This document shows positions 30,002 through 39,362 of a stretch of 64,000 nucleotides of DNA, piece after piece. Positions within the stretch are counted from its first letter, which is position 1; every line of letters starts with the position of its first letter. Under the pieces are notes generated by a model. It was given only the letters and a program-made list of their open reading frames with translations. It made no database searches and was not told where the DNA came from. The position numbers and the translations under genes were made by a program. Source of the stretch: an uncultured Christensenellaceae bacterium (lineage in GTDB: Bacteria; Bacillota; Clostridia; Christensenellales; Pumilibacteraceae); the NCBI GenBank assembly GCA_910588155.1, contig CAJUPB010000003.1, forward strand, positions 107,083 through 171,082. Reading direction: 5' to 3'.

Positions 30002-32116
30002 TTAATTTTTCGTGCGCATACTGATAACTTTTTCCGCGACGTTTCTCGGAACTTCGCTGTAATGGTCGAAAGTCATCGTATAGTTGCCTCTGCCCTGCGT
30101 GCGCGAACGCAAGTCCGTCGCATAGCCGAACATTTCCGAAAGCGGAATCTCCGCTCTGATTTCCTGCGAGCCGTTTATCATCTCCATACCCAAGAGGTTG
30201 CCGCGGCGTGCGCTTACGTTGCCCATAACGTCGCCGAGATACTCTTCCGGAAGGGAAATTTCCACGCGCATAATCGGTTCCATAAGAATGGGGTTGGCCT
30301 TTCTCATACCCTCTTTGAACGCCATAGAGCCGGCAATCTTGAATGCCATTTCGGACGAGTCGACTTCGTGGAACGAACCGTCGTAAACGGTGACTTTGAA
30401 GTCCACGCACTCATAACCCGCAAGCACGCCGCTCATCTTGGCTTCCTTTATGCCGTTGTCGATAGCAGGGATATATTCCTTGGGTATCGAACCGCCGACC
30501 GTCTTGTCTTCGAAGACGTATCCGCTGCCCGGCTCCAACGGTTCCATATAAATCTTACAGTGACCGTATTGACCTTTACCGCCGGACTGACGAACGTATT
30601 TGCCTTCGACATCGACTTTCTTCGTGATTGCTTCGCGGTATGCGACTTGCGGCTTACCGACGTTTGCTTCCACTTTGAACTCGCGCAAAAGTCTGTCCAC
30701 TATGATTTCGAGGTGCAACTCGCCCATACCCGCGATTATCGTCTGACCCGTTTCCTGGTCGGTATAGGTCTTGAACGTCGGGTCTTCTTCCGCGAGTTTT
30801 ATGAGAGCCATCGTCATCTTTTCCTGTCCCGCTTTCGTCTTCGGCTCTATTGCCACTCGAATAACGGGTTCGGGGAATTCCATACTCTCCAAAACAATCG
30901 GCTTGCCCGCGTCGCACAGCGTGTCGCCCGTCGTCGTATCTTTGAGTCCGACAAACGCGCAGATGTCGCCGCTGTGAACCTCGTCGATTTCCACACGGTT
31001 ATTCGCGTGCATCATAAGTATACGGCCGATACGCTCTTTCTTGTTCTTCGTGGAGTTGAGTACGTACGAACCCGACGAAAGAGTACCGGAGTAGCAACGG
31101 AAGAACGCAAGCTTACCCACAAACGGGTCTGCCATAATCTTGAACGCAAGTCCCGCAAACGGAGCGCTGTCGCTGGTCTCTCTCTCTTCCACGGTTTCGC
31201 CGTCCATAAGCGTTCCTTTGACGTTGGGGATGTCGAGCGGCGACGGCATATATTCGACGATTGCGTCCAAAAGCTTCTGAACGCCTTTGTTCTTGAACGA
31301 GCTGCCGCAGGTCACGGGATTGATTTTCATTTCAATCGTGAGCTTTCTGATTGCTTTCTTTATCTCGTCTTCCGTGAAGTCTGTTCCTTCGGTTTCGAAG
31401 TATCTCGTCATCAAGTCGTCGTCGGCTTCCGCCACGACTTCCAACAGCTTCGCACGGTATTCTTCCGCTTTGCCTTTAAGCTCCGCGGGAATTTCGGTTT
31501 CGTCCATAATCGTGCCGAGGTCGTCCTTGTAAATATCGGCTTTCATCGTCACGAGGTCGATAACGCCGACGAACGTGTCCGCCGAGCCTATCGGGAGCTG
31601 TATCGCAACGGGATTGGCTTTCAGACGCGTCTTCATCATATCCATAACATTGAAGAAGTTTGCGCCCTCTCTGTCCATCTTGTTCACGTACGCTATTCTG
31701 GGAACGCCGTACTTGTCCGCCTGACGCCAGACGGTTTCGGACTGCGGCTGAACGCCGCCGCGGGCGCAGAACACCGCCACCGCGCCGTCCAGCACTTTAA
31801 GCGAACGTTCCACTTCGACGGTGAAGTCGACGTGTCCCGGCGTGTCTATTATGTTGATGCGCTTGAACGGCTCTTTGGAACTCGGGCTTCTGTCCACGCG
31901 CCACTGCGTGGTCGTGGCAGCCGAAGTTATGGTTATGCCGCGCTCCTGCTCCTGTTCCATCCAGTCCATCGTGGCAGCGCCCTCGTGGACTTCGCCGATT
32001 TTGTGCGTCTTACCCGTATAGAAAAGTATGCGCTCGGTAGTCGTGGTTTTACCCGCATCGATGTGCGCCATAATACCGATATTGCGCGTATTTTCCAATG
32101 AAAATTCTCTTGCCAT
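30002..32116 (-). CDS. fusA: Elongation factor G
   Basis: The 704-residue translocase GTPase, standard length. G1 is AHIDAGKTTTTERI at about residue 17, G3 is DTPGHVDF and G4 is NKMD. Later domains II-V include the QSGGKGQYGH segment of domain IV and LSEMFGYATDLRS near the end. The ATG at 32116 follows AGGAAAC, 18 nt after rpsG. Third gene of the str operon. Confidence 0.99.
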   Translation of the reverse strand: MAREFSLENTRNIGIMAHIDAGKTTTTERILFYTGKTHKIGEVHEGAATMDWMEQEQERGITITSAATTTQWRVDRSPSSKEPFKRINIIDTPGHVDFTVEVERSLKVLDGAVAVFCARGGVQPQSETVWRQADKYGVPRIAYVNKMDREGANFFNVMDMMKTRLKANPVAIQLPIGSADTFVGVIDLVTMKADIYKDDLGTIMDETEIPAELKGKAEEYRAKLLEVVAEADDDLMTRYFETEGTDFTEDEIKKAIRKLTIEMKINPVTCGSSFKNKGVQKLLDAIVEYMPSPLDIPNVKGTLMDGETVEERETSDSAPFAGLAFKIMADPFVGKLAFFRCYSGTLSSGSYVLNSTKNKKERIGRILMMHANNRVEIDEVHSGDICAFVGLKDTTTGDTLCDAGKPIVLESMEFPEPVIRVAIEPKTKAGQEKMTMALIKLAEEDPTFKTYTDQETGQTIIAGMGELHLEIIVDRLLREFKVEANVGKPQVAYREAITKKVDVEGKYVRQSGGKGQYGHCKIYMEPLEPGSGYVFEDKTVGGSIPKEYIPAIDNGIKEAKMSGVLAGYECVDFKVTVYDGSFHEVDSSEMAFKIAGSMAFKEGMRKANPILMEPIMRVEISLPEEYLGDVMGNVSARRGNLLGMEMINGSQEIRAEIPLSEMFGYATDLRSRTQGRGNYTMTFDHYSEVPRNVAEKVISMRTKN

Positions 32117-32134
32117 AATTTTGTTTCCTCTGAC

Positions 32135-32605
32135 TTACCAACGGTAATGAGCAAACGCTCTGTTCGCTTCCGCCATTTTGTGCATTTCTTCCTTGCGGCG
32201 TATCGCGCTTCCCGCATTATTATAGGCGTCCATAATCTCGCCTGCCATACGTTCCGCCATCGTCTTTTCGCTGCGCTTTCTCGCAAACGCCACCATCCAA
32301 CGGATAGCCAACGTCTGGCGACGGTCGGGACGGATTTCGATAGGCACTTGATACGTGCTGCCGCCCACCCTGCGAGCCTTGACTTCCAACACGGGCTTTA
32401 TGTTTTCCAAAGCCTGCGTGAATACGTCCATAGGTTCCAAACTCATTTTGTCTTTTACGATATCGAAAGCCCCGTACACTATTTGCTGCGCCGTGCCTTT
32501 TTTTCCGTCCAGCATTACCTGATTGACGAGCTTCGTGATAACTTTGCTGTTATACACGGGGTCGGGCAGAACGTCGCGCTTGGGGACACCGTTTCTTCTC
32601 GGCAT
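32135..32605 (-). CDS. rpsG: 30S ribosomal protein S7
   Basis: The 156-residue primary 16S rRNA-binding protein of the 30S head. It starts MPRRNGVPKRDVLPDP and contains the family segments VGGSTYQVPIE and RWMVAFARKRSEKTM. The length matches bacterial S7. It follows rpsL by 53 nt with AAAGGAG before the ATG. Confidence 0.99.
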   Translation of the reverse strand: MPRRNGVPKRDVLPDPVYNSKVITKLVNQVMLDGKKGTAQQIVYGAFDIVKDKMSLEPMDVFTQALENIKPVLEVKARRVGGSTYQVPIEIRPDRRQTLAIRWMVAFARKRSEKTMAERMAGEIMDAYNNAGSAIRRKEEMHKMAEANRAFAHYRW

Positions 32606-32658
32606 AATAATTCTCCTTTATTGAATTTTTTCCGTAACGTAATTTACCGATTTATACG

Positions 32659-33030
32659 TTACTTCGCGCGTTTTGCACCGTACTTCGAGCGGGACTGCTT
32701 GCGCTTTGCGACACCTGCGGTATCCAACGCGCCGCGTATGATATGATATCTTACGCCGGGCAAATCCTTCACTCTGCCGCCACGAATAAGCACGACGCTG
32801 TGTTCCTGCAAATTGTGTCCGATTCCCGGAATGTAAACAGTGCCTTCCATCTTGTTTACAAGACGGACTCTGGCAATCTTCCGAAGCGCAGAGTTGGGCT
32901 TCTTCGGAGTGGTCGTCGTCACCGAAAGGCACACGCCGCGCTTTTGCGGGTTGCCTTCGAGAATGGGGCTCAAAGATTTGAACTCGATTTTCTCGCGGCC
33001 TTTTCTGATTAACTGGTTAATCGTAGGCAT
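32659..33030 (-). CDS. rpsL: 30S ribosomal protein S12
   Basis: The 123-residue decoding-centre protein. I choose ATG 33030, which gives MPTINQLIRKGR and follows AAAGGAGG. The longer reading to 33114 is leader sequence. The segments TTTPKKPNSALRK and GGRVKDLPGVRYH carry lysines at the positions equivalent to Lys42 and Lys87, as in streptomycin-susceptible S12. First gene of the str operon. Confidence 0.99.
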   Translation of the reverse strand: MPTINQLIRKGREKIEFKSLSPILEGNPQKRGVCLSVTTTTPKKPNSALRKIARVRLVNKMEGTVYIPGIGHNLQEHSVVLIRGGRVKDLPGVRYHIIRGALDTAGVAKRKQSRSKYGAKRAK

Positions 33031-33195
33031 TATTACTCTACCTCCTTTTAGTAGTTTGCCCCCGCATTCATTTTCGAAGCCGCACCCGACAAGCGTTTGA
33101 CGCACCCGTCGCATCGCGCCCTTTCAATAAAGCGAGTTTGGTTTTCTCGCCGATTTCGGCATAAAAAACCTACGTGTAGATTTACACGCTTTGCA

Positions 33196-33224
33196 ATTAT
33201 ACTACTTTCGGCTATGCTTGTCAA
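33196..33224 (-). promoter_or_regulatory. str operon promoter
   Basis: TTGACA (33224-33219) and TATAAT (33201-33196), 17 nt apart, a full consensus. The leader is about 155 nt and begins with a small CGTGTA/TACACG hairpin (33174-33189). Confidence 0.92.
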
Positions 33225-33265
33225 GCAATTGCGGCAAATTGATTTTCAGCATTCTCGCCGCGTAC

Positions 33266-33300
33266 GAAAAGCCCTCCCGCCGCTGTGGCAAAGGAGGACT
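33266..33300 (-). terminator. Terminator of the histidine kinase operon
   Basis: Minus-strand GTCCTCC (33299-33293) pairs with GGAGGGC (33277-33271), including one G-T pair, with a 15-nt loop, then TTTT. Confidence 0.7.
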
Positions 33301-33412
33301 TTCCGCAAAGATAGGAAACTAATGAGGTTGCCTATATGATACTATATAAATGTGATAAGAATATGATAAAAAGGCGAAAGATAATTGTATTTTTCGAAAG
33401 TTCGGCTGCGTG

Positions 33413-35011
33413 CTATTCCTTTTCTCCGCCGTCTTTTGACCGCTCTTTCGGCTTCGCCTCTTTTCTGCGCCGCTTTTTCTCCGACGGAGGCAAAGCAGAC
33501 TGCGGTTCTGCGAACTTTTCCAACTCGAACCAGAACGTCGTTCCGCTCTCTCTGCCTTCCGCATTGTCCTCTGTCGCGCTGTCCACGCCGTATGCCGCGC
33601 CGTGCTTTTCCAAAATGCTCTTGACGATAGGCAAGCCCAAGCCCGTGCCGACGCTCGTGCGCTTTGTCTGATTGGCGCGATAATACCTGTCCCACACCTT
33701 TTCGATTTCTTCGGGAGCAATGCCCTTGCCCCTGTCGGAAACTTCGATGCGCACCGTACTTTCTTTCTCCGCCACCTCGACGGTCACTTTTTTTATGTCG
33801 CGGCTGTAATTCATTGCGTTGCTTATAAGATTGTAGAGCGCCTGTTCGATTCTTTTGCCGTCGCAAAGGGCATCGCAACGACAATTTATTCGGCTTTCGA
33901 ACTCAAAGCCGTTTTTCTCGCCCATAGCCGCAAAACGACCGACGACGGTCTCGGCAAGCGCGGCTATGTCCGTTCTGCCGATATTGTATTCGGCGGTGCC
34001 TGCCTGCAACTTCGACAGTTCCAAAATGTCGCCTACAAGCAAGGTCAATCTGTCCGCTTCGTCCATTATTATCTGCGCGTGCTTTTCCCGCTTTTCCTTA
34101 TCCTCGCCCGAAATGTCCTTAATCATTTCGGCGTAAGCCCTGACCATTGTCAGCGGAGTGCGCAAATCGTGGGATACGTTTGCGAAAAAGTCTCTGCGTA
34201 CCGTTTCCGTCTTGCCAATTTCTTCCGTCGCATAATTCAGCGTTTCGGCAAGCTCGTCTATTTCCGTCCACCCGTTGCCGGTGAAACGCACCGAATAATC
34301 GCCCTTACCCAATTTTCTCGCCGCCTTGGAAAACTCCGTTATCGGTCGGCTTATCGTTCGGCTGAATGTCAAAGCCAACACCATACTCACAAAAAGACAC
34401 ATAACGGTGACGAGCACCAACTGATTGCGCAAAATGCCCACCGACGCATCGGCTTTGACAAAAGGCTTTATGAGGCACAGGCAGTAATCGTTCCCCCCCC
34501 CGACTCCGCTTTCGGACAAAGCTCCGTATACTATGAAATCTCCGTGCCTTTCCGTAGAAAAGGTATACACTCTCCCGACTTCGTCCACTTTCGATTTAAA
34601 GTCGTGGGAGTTCACTATCTCGTTAAACAGCGCATAGTCCATATGTTCGGGGTCTTTGGAACCGTTTGCATTTGCATAATAGAGCGGAAGTCCCGTCTTT
34701 CTGTCGAGCAACAATGCCGAAAAGCCGCCGCTTATCGCGCTTACGCGCAATTTTTCCTGAAAGCCCGGGTCGAAAACGCCCGTTTTGAGCTCGTCCCCGA
34801 TTCGTTTGACCTCGCTTTTGCTCATATCGTTGAAGCCGGCGGTGTAAAAAACGACCTGCGCCACCCAGAGTACGACAAGAGTCAATGCGGTCAGCGCGAC
34901 AAAGCTCAACCACATTCGAAACTGTATGCTCTTCAAGCCCAGCACGTCGCCGTCGGACTTCGACGGCTTTCCTATTACCGTCCCCGATTCTTTTTCCCGC
35001 TCTTTCTCCAC
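33413..35011 (-). CDS. Sensor histidine kinase
   Basis: A 532-residue PhoR/ResE-type membrane kinase. Helix 1 is at about 33-58, followed by an extracellular sensor of about 140 residues, helix 2 at about 188-210, and a HAMP linker. A HisKA domain has the phospho-accepting His in FFANVSHDLRTPLTM, and a HATPase domain has NLISNAMNY, DRGKGIAPEE and GTGLGLPI. The start is GTG 35011, 8 nt after the response-regulator stop. A run of nine G (34501-34493) encodes Gly171-173 in the sensor domain and is potentially unstable. Third gene of the operon with Rrf2 and the regulator. Confidence 0.95.
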   Translation of the reverse strand: MEKEREKESGTVIGKPSKSDGDVLGLKSIQFRMWLSFVALTALTLVVLWVAQVVFYTAGFNDMSKSEVKRIGDELKTGVFDPGFQEKLRVSAISGGFSALLLDRKTGLPLYYANANGSKDPEHMDYALFNEIVNSHDFKSKVDEVGRVYTFSTERHGDFIVYGALSESGVGGGNDYCLCLIKPFVKADASVGILRNQLVLVTVMCLFVSMVLALTFSRTISRPITEFSKAARKLGKGDYSVRFTGNGWTEIDELAETLNYATEEIGKTETVRRDFFANVSHDLRTPLTMVRAYAEMIKDISGEDKEKREKHAQIIMDEADRLTLLVGDILELSKLQAGTAEYNIGRTDIAALAETVVGRFAAMGEKNGFEFESRINCRCDALCDGKRIEQALYNLISNAMNYSRDIKKVTVEVAEKESTVRIEVSDRGKGIAPEEIEKVWDRYYRANQTKRTSVGTGLGLPIVKSILEKHGAAYGVDSATEDNAEGRESGTTFWFELEKFAEPQSALPPSEKKRRRKEAKPKERSKDGGEKE

Positions 35012-35019
35012 CTATCGAA

Positions 35020-35679
35020 TCAAAGCTCCAATTTATATCCCAATCCGCGCAACGTAACGATTTTGTCGCGGTATTTTCCCAACGAAGAACGTAACATTTT
35101 TATATGCGTGTCCACGGTTCTGTCGTCGCCGTAGAAGTCATATCCCCACACTTCGCTCAACAGTTTTTCCCTCGACACGGCGATACCCGCATTGTCGGAC
35201 AGATAGAACAGCAATTCGTATTCTTTCGGTGTCATATCGGCTTTCGTTCCGTCCACATATACATTTCTGCCTGCCTTGTCTATGACAAGACCGTCGGACA
35301 CGATTTTACCCTTATTGACTTTGCCGCGTTTCAAAATCGCACCTATTCTTGCCATAACTTCTTTCGGCGAAAAAGGTTTGGTCACATAGTCGTCCACGCC
35401 CATTTCGAAACCGAACAGTTTGTCGTATTCCTCGACACGCGCCGACAGCATAATAACGGGAGTATCCTTTTTCTTTCTGATTTCTTTGACCGCCGAAAAG
35501 CCGTCGAGTTTCGGCATCATAACATCCATTATAATGAGGTCATAATCGTTTGCCGTCGCCTTTTGCACGGCTTCCATTCCGTCCACCGCCTCGGCGCAAT
35601 CGTAACCCTCGAACTTCGCATACTCGGCTATGACCGTGCGAATCATTTCTTCGTCGTCGGCAATCAGTATCTTCGTCAT
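35020..35679 (-). CDS. OmpR/PhoB-type response regulator
   Basis: A 219-residue two-component regulator. The receiver domain has ILIADDEEMIR and the phospho-accepting Asp in LIIMDVMMPKLDG (about residue 52). The winged-helix output domain ends in DRTVDTHIKMLRSSLG and VTLRGLGYKLEL. AAAGGAG precedes the ATG. It sits between an Rrf2 regulator and its cognate kinase. The regulon is unknown. Confidence 0.96.
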   Translation of the reverse strand: MTKILIADDEEMIRTVIAEYAKFEGYDCAEAVDGMEAVQKATANDYDLIIMDVMMPKLDGFSAVKEIRKKKDTPVIMLSARVEEYDKLFGFEMGVDDYVTKPFSPKEVMARIGAILKRGKVNKGKIVSDGLVIDKAGRNVYVDGTKADMTPKEYELLFYLSDNAGIAVSREKLLSEVWGYDFYGDDRTVDTHIKMLRSSLGKYRDKIVTLRGLGYKLEL

Positions 35680-35702
35680 AAATTTTCTCCTTTGTCCGCC
35701 GC

Positions 35703-36056
35703 TTACTTTTCTTCCATAAGGTCCGCCACGGTGAAGCCGTCCACCACCGACGCGACGGCTTGTTCCAACTTGCGCACCGCGCCGTTGCTTTCGACTTTCG
35801 GCATTCCGTCCATAAGCCGAAGGATATCGCCGACGCGATAGTTGTCGGGCGGAAGCGTCAAACGGTAACCTCCGCGCACGCCGCGTTCGCTTGCGACGAA
35901 GCCCGCGCGTTTCAATATACTCATAATCTGTTCGGCATACTTTTCGGAAATATTCCGACGGTTTGCGATTGCGGAAACGGATACCAATCTGTCTCTGTGG
36001 CGCGCAAGGTCGGTCATAATCTCCAAAGCGTATCTGCTTTTGGAAGAAAGGGTCAT
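35703..36056 (-). CDS. Rrf2-family regulator lacking cysteines
   Basis: A 117-residue Rrf2-type winged-helix regulator with the family segments SSKSRYALEIMTDLA, ISEKYAEQIMSILKRAGFV and GVRGGYRLT. It has no cysteine at all, so it cannot bind an Fe-S cluster as IscR, NsrR or RsrR do. It is closer in that respect to CymR, which works through a partner (O-acetylserine sulfhydrylase). First gene of an operon with a two-component pair; a 12-bp palindrome overlaps its promoter and is probably its own operator. Confidence 0.92.
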   Translation of the reverse strand: MTLSSKSRYALEIMTDLARHRDRLVSVSAIANRRNISEKYAEQIMSILKRAGFVASERGVRGGYRLTLPPDNYRVGDILRLMDGMPKVESNGAVRKLEQAVASVVDGFTVADLMEEK

Positions 36057-36081
36057 CTCAACTTAACATCTCCTTATTTCC

Positions 36082-36093
36082 TACTTATAAGTA
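36082..36093. promoter_or_regulatory. Palindromic operator at the Rrf2 promoter
   Basis: TACTTATAAGTA is a perfect 12-bp palindrome overlapping the -10 box. Its position fits autorepression. Confidence 0.6.
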
Positions 36094-36118
36094 TAGATTA
36101 TACGGAAAGGTTTGTCAA
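36090..36118 (-). promoter_or_regulatory. Promoter of the Rrf2/two-component operon
   Basis: TTGACA (36118-36113) and TATACT (36095-36090), 17 nt apart. Confidence 0.85.
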
Positions 36119-36183
36119 CGACGGCAGGCGCCCAAACGGGAAAATTCACTATACTTTCACCTTTTCGACACAAAGCCGAACGA

Positions 36184-38013
36184 TTACTTTATAAGCGAGT
36201 TTATTCTCATAACGAACGCCGCTTCGTCGTCCACTTCTCCCAGCGAAGTCAATGCCGCCTCGTCGTACAGAATCAGCGCGACGGTTTCGTAGTCTCCGCC
36301 GTTTTCGTATTCCTTTTCCAACTTTTTGAACAGGGCGTGTTCGGGGTTGAGTTCCAAAACCCTGTCTGCTTTCACGGGCTGTCCGCTTGCCGCAAACACG
36401 CGTTCCATTTCCAACGATATTTCGCCGTCCGCCGTTATGCAAGATGCGTGCGACTTCATTCTCGACGACAGGCGCACCTTATTGACTTTGTCGTTAAGCA
36501 GTTTTTTCACGCTTTGCAAAAGTTCTTTCGACTTGTCTTTATTCTCGCCTTTTTCTTCCTTGTCGGAGTCCGACTTCAAAGCATTTACAAATTTCTTGCC
36601 GCCGTATTCGTTCAACGCCATAAGACAGAATTCGTCCACGCGCTGCGTGCAGTACAAAATCTCTCCGCCCTCTTCTTTGAGCTTTTCCAATTGCGGCAAA
36701 GCGTCTATCTTTTCCTCGCTTTCGCCGCACGCATAGTATATACACTCCGTGCCGTCCTTCATTCTTGCGACGTATTCCGAAAGCAGTGTCGGTTTTTTCT
36801 CCGTGGAAGAATACATCAAAATCAAATCTTTGAGCTCGTCCTTTCTCTCGCCGAAGTTTTCGTAGACGCCGTATTTGATGCCTTCGCCGAGTTCCTTGAA
36901 GAATTTTTCGTATCCTTCTCTGTCGTTTTTCAGCCATTTTTTAAAGTCGTCGAGTATTTTCTTTCTCACCGAATCGGCAATAAAACGCAACTGTCGGTCT
37001 TGCTGCAAAACCTCTCTGGAAAGGTTCAGCGTCAAATCGGGGGAATCCACGACACCCTTGACGAAGCCCAGCCAATCGGGCAAAAGCTCGGCGCACTTTT
37101 CTCGAATCAGCACTCCGCTCGAATAGAGCGCAAGACCCTTTTCGTAGTCTTTCGAATAATAGTTCCCGGGAAGTTTTTCCGGTATGAACAGCAATGCGGT
37201 GTAATTTACGTTTCCCTCTATGTTCACATTTATAACCCGCACGGGGGCGTGAAAATCGTGAAAGCGCGAACGGTAAAATGCGTCGTAATCTTCTTTTTTG
37301 ACGCTCTTTTTCGGTTTCTTCCAAATCGGGGTCATAGTGTTCAGCGTTTCGGTTTCGGTGTATTCCGTATAGCCGTCTTTACCGTCTTCTTTTTTCGACT
37401 TCGTGACTTCCATAAGAATGGGATAGCGGATATAGTCGGAATACGTCTTGACGAGTTCGCGGAGTTTATACTCCGACAGATATTCCGAATACCGACAGTC
37501 GTCGTCGTTTTCGCGCAGCCACAAGGTCACCGTCGTACCCGCCTGCTCTCTTTCGCACGGCTTTATGTCGTAGCCCTCCGCGCCGCTGCTTGTCCAACGA
37601 TATGCCGCGGTTTCTCTCACGGAGCGGGAAACGACTTCCACCTTTGCCGCCACCATAAAAGCCGAATAGAAGCCGACTCCGAATCTGCCGATTAGAGAAT
37701 CGGCATTTTCCTGCGCCTCGCGGAATCTCAACGTTCCCGACGACGCAATCGTTCCGAGGCTGTTTTCCAATTCTTCTTTGTTCATTCCGACGCCGTTGTC
37801 GGTTATCTTCAACGTCCGAGACTGCTTGTCTGCCTCTATTCTTATCTCGAAGTCTGCCGAAAGTTCGGGTTCGGTCAGCGACATAAAATGCCGTTTATCC
37901 AGGGCGTCGGACGCATTGGAGATGAGTTCCCTCAAAAAGACGTCCTTATTCGTATAGATGGAATTTATCATCATATCCATCAGCTTTTTGGATTCCGCTT
38001 TAAACTGTTTCAT
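36184..38013 (-). CDS. htpG: Molecular chaperone HtpG (Hsp90)
   Basis: The 609-residue bacterial Hsp90. The N-terminal GHKL ATPase has LRELISNASDALDK, TDNGVGMNKEEL and GRFGVGFYSAFMV. The middle domain follows (INVNIEGNVNYTALLFIPEK, then LNLSREVLQQ), then the dimerisation domain. The ATG follows GGAGG. It is the last gene of the eight-gene minus-strand run that begins with ecfA1, 36 nt after the GH13 gene. Confidence 0.97.
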   Translation of the reverse strand: MKQFKAESKKLMDMMINSIYTNKDVFLRELISNASDALDKRHFMSLTEPELSADFEIRIEADKQSRTLKITDNGVGMNKEELENSLGTIASSGTLRFREAQENADSLIGRFGVGFYSAFMVAAKVEVVSRSVRETAAYRWTSSGAEGYDIKPCEREQAGTTVTLWLRENDDDCRYSEYLSEYKLRELVKTYSDYIRYPILMEVTKSKKEDGKDGYTEYTETETLNTMTPIWKKPKKSVKKEDYDAFYRSRFHDFHAPVRVINVNIEGNVNYTALLFIPEKLPGNYYSKDYEKGLALYSSGVLIREKCAELLPDWLGFVKGVVDSPDLTLNLSREVLQQDRQLRFIADSVRKKILDDFKKWLKNDREGYEKFFKELGEGIKYGVYENFGERKDELKDLILMYSSTEKKPTLLSEYVARMKDGTECIYYACGESEEKIDALPQLEKLKEEGGEILYCTQRVDEFCLMALNEYGGKKFVNALKSDSDKEEKGENKDKSKELLQSVKKLLNDKVNKVRLSSRMKSHASCITADGEISLEMERVFAASGQPVKADRVLELNPEHALFKKLEKEYENGGDYETVALILYDEAALTSLGEVDDEAAFVMRINSLIK

Positions 38014-38049
38014 AATATATATCCTCCGAAATGTTTTGCTTTGTTTGAT

Positions 38050-39348
38050 TTATCCGAAAATTCTGAAAGAGTGCGGCGGCACTTCCGCCCTGCCGTTTTC
38101 GTTTCTGCCGTCGATTAAATCCACGACATTGCCCGCCGTGTCCACAGTTACGGCATTGTCTGAGATATTAACCGCAAGGACGGTTTTCTCCTCGCCGCAG
38201 GCACGGCGGATTGCGAAATATTCGTTGTTCAACGTCACTTTTTCGTAGTCGCCGATTTTCAGGCTGTCCCTCGTATTTTTCAGGCTTATAAGTTTTTTCA
38301 AGATGTCCGTAAGTTCCGTGTTCTTGTTTCTGTCCACGTCGCTCATCTTCGGACGCAAATGCACGTCGCCGTCGCCCTTGACTCCCTCCGCCGCATATTC
38401 GCTTCCGTAATAAATACACGGTATGCCCGGCATTGCGAAAAGTATGGCGTAAGCCGCCGCCGCATTGCGCTTGTCCGAAAGCACGCTGTACAGGCGGGGC
38501 ACGTCGTGATTGTCGGCAAAATTCAAAAGATGTCTGCCCTTATACAGCGACCACGGAGTATTTGCGAACTGCCGAGAAAGAGAGTGTTCTATTTCGAACA
38601 GGTTTTTGCTGTTAATTGCGGAGTACAGACCTTTGTAACATTCGTAATTGGTCACGGAATCGACGCCGCAGTTCAGCAGTCGGTTGTAATCGCCGTGTAT
38701 GGCTTCCGCCGCAAGAAAAAAGTCGTCCTTTTTGCTCTTGCACACGCCGCTCAAATCCCGTATGAAATCCTCCGGCAAACCGTAGCACACGTCCAATCGC
38801 AGACCGTCTATATCGAACTCGTCTATATAAAACCGCACGGCGTCGAACAGAAAGTTTCGGACTGCTTCGTTGTGAAGATTCAGTTTGACAAGTTCGTAAT
38901 GCCCTTCCCAACCCTCGTAGTAAAATCCGTCGTTATACGCGCCGTTGCCGTTGAAATCTATATGAAACCAATCTTTGTACGGCGAGTCCCATTTCTTTTC
39001 CGCTACGTCCTTAAACTGCGGAAACTCTCTGCCCACGTGGTTGAACACTCCGTCGAGAACGACTTTTATTCCGCAGTCGTGACATCTTTTCACAAAACGT
39101 TTCAAATCGGCATTGTCGCCGAGACGACAGTCCGTGTTGTAAAAATCGGCGGTATCGTAACCGTGCGCGGCGGACTGAAACAGCGGGTTCAACAGCAATG
39201 CGCCGATACCCATATCCTGCAATCTCGGCAACTCGTCTTCAATGAGATTGAGTCTGTGCCTGACCGCGCCGAAATCGTTCTGTCTTTCCGCGCCGCAAAA
39301 TCCGAGCGGATATATCTGATAAAATACTTTTTCCTGCCACCACAACAT
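38050..39348 (-). CDS. GH13 alpha-glucosidase/amylase-like enzyme
   Basis: A 432-residue cytoplasmic glycoside hydrolase family 13 enzyme, without signal peptide, acting on alpha-glucans or maltodextrins. The barrel has VVLDGVFNHVG, the nucleophile Asp in GLRLDVCYGLP, acid/base Glu in FLAAEAIHGDY, and the third carboxylate in NFADNHDVPRL. A short C-terminal beta domain follows. I choose ATG 39348, preceded by GAGGAG about 10 nt upstream; the longer reading overlaps the upstream gene. The exact specificity (neopullulanase-like or maltogenic) is not resolved. Confidence 0.92.
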   Translation of the reverse strand: MLWWQEKVFYQIYPLGFCGAERQNDFGAVRHRLNLIEDELPRLQDMGIGALLLNPLFQSAAHGYDTADFYNTDCRLGDNADLKRFVKRCHDCGIKVVLDGVFNHVGREFPQFKDVAEKKWDSPYKDWFHIDFNGNGAYNDGFYYEGWEGHYELVKLNLHNEAVRNFLFDAVRFYIDEFDIDGLRLDVCYGLPEDFIRDLSGVCKSKKDDFFLAAEAIHGDYNRLLNCGVDSVTNYECYKGLYSAINSKNLFEIEHSLSRQFANTPWSLYKGRHLLNFADNHDVPRLYSVLSDKRNAAAAYAILFAMPGIPCIYYGSEYAAEGVKGDGDVHLRPKMSDVDRNKNTELTDILKKLISLKNTRDSLKIGDYEKVTLNNEYFAIRRACGEEKTVLAVNISDNAVTVDTAGNVVDLIDGRNENGRAEVPPHSFRIFG

Positions 39349-39362
39349 TGTTTCGGCTCTCC

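Noticed and set aside
29987..32101. A 704-codon plus-strand frame opposite fusA
   Set aside because: It mirrors fusA almost exactly and has no sensible composition. Shadow frame.
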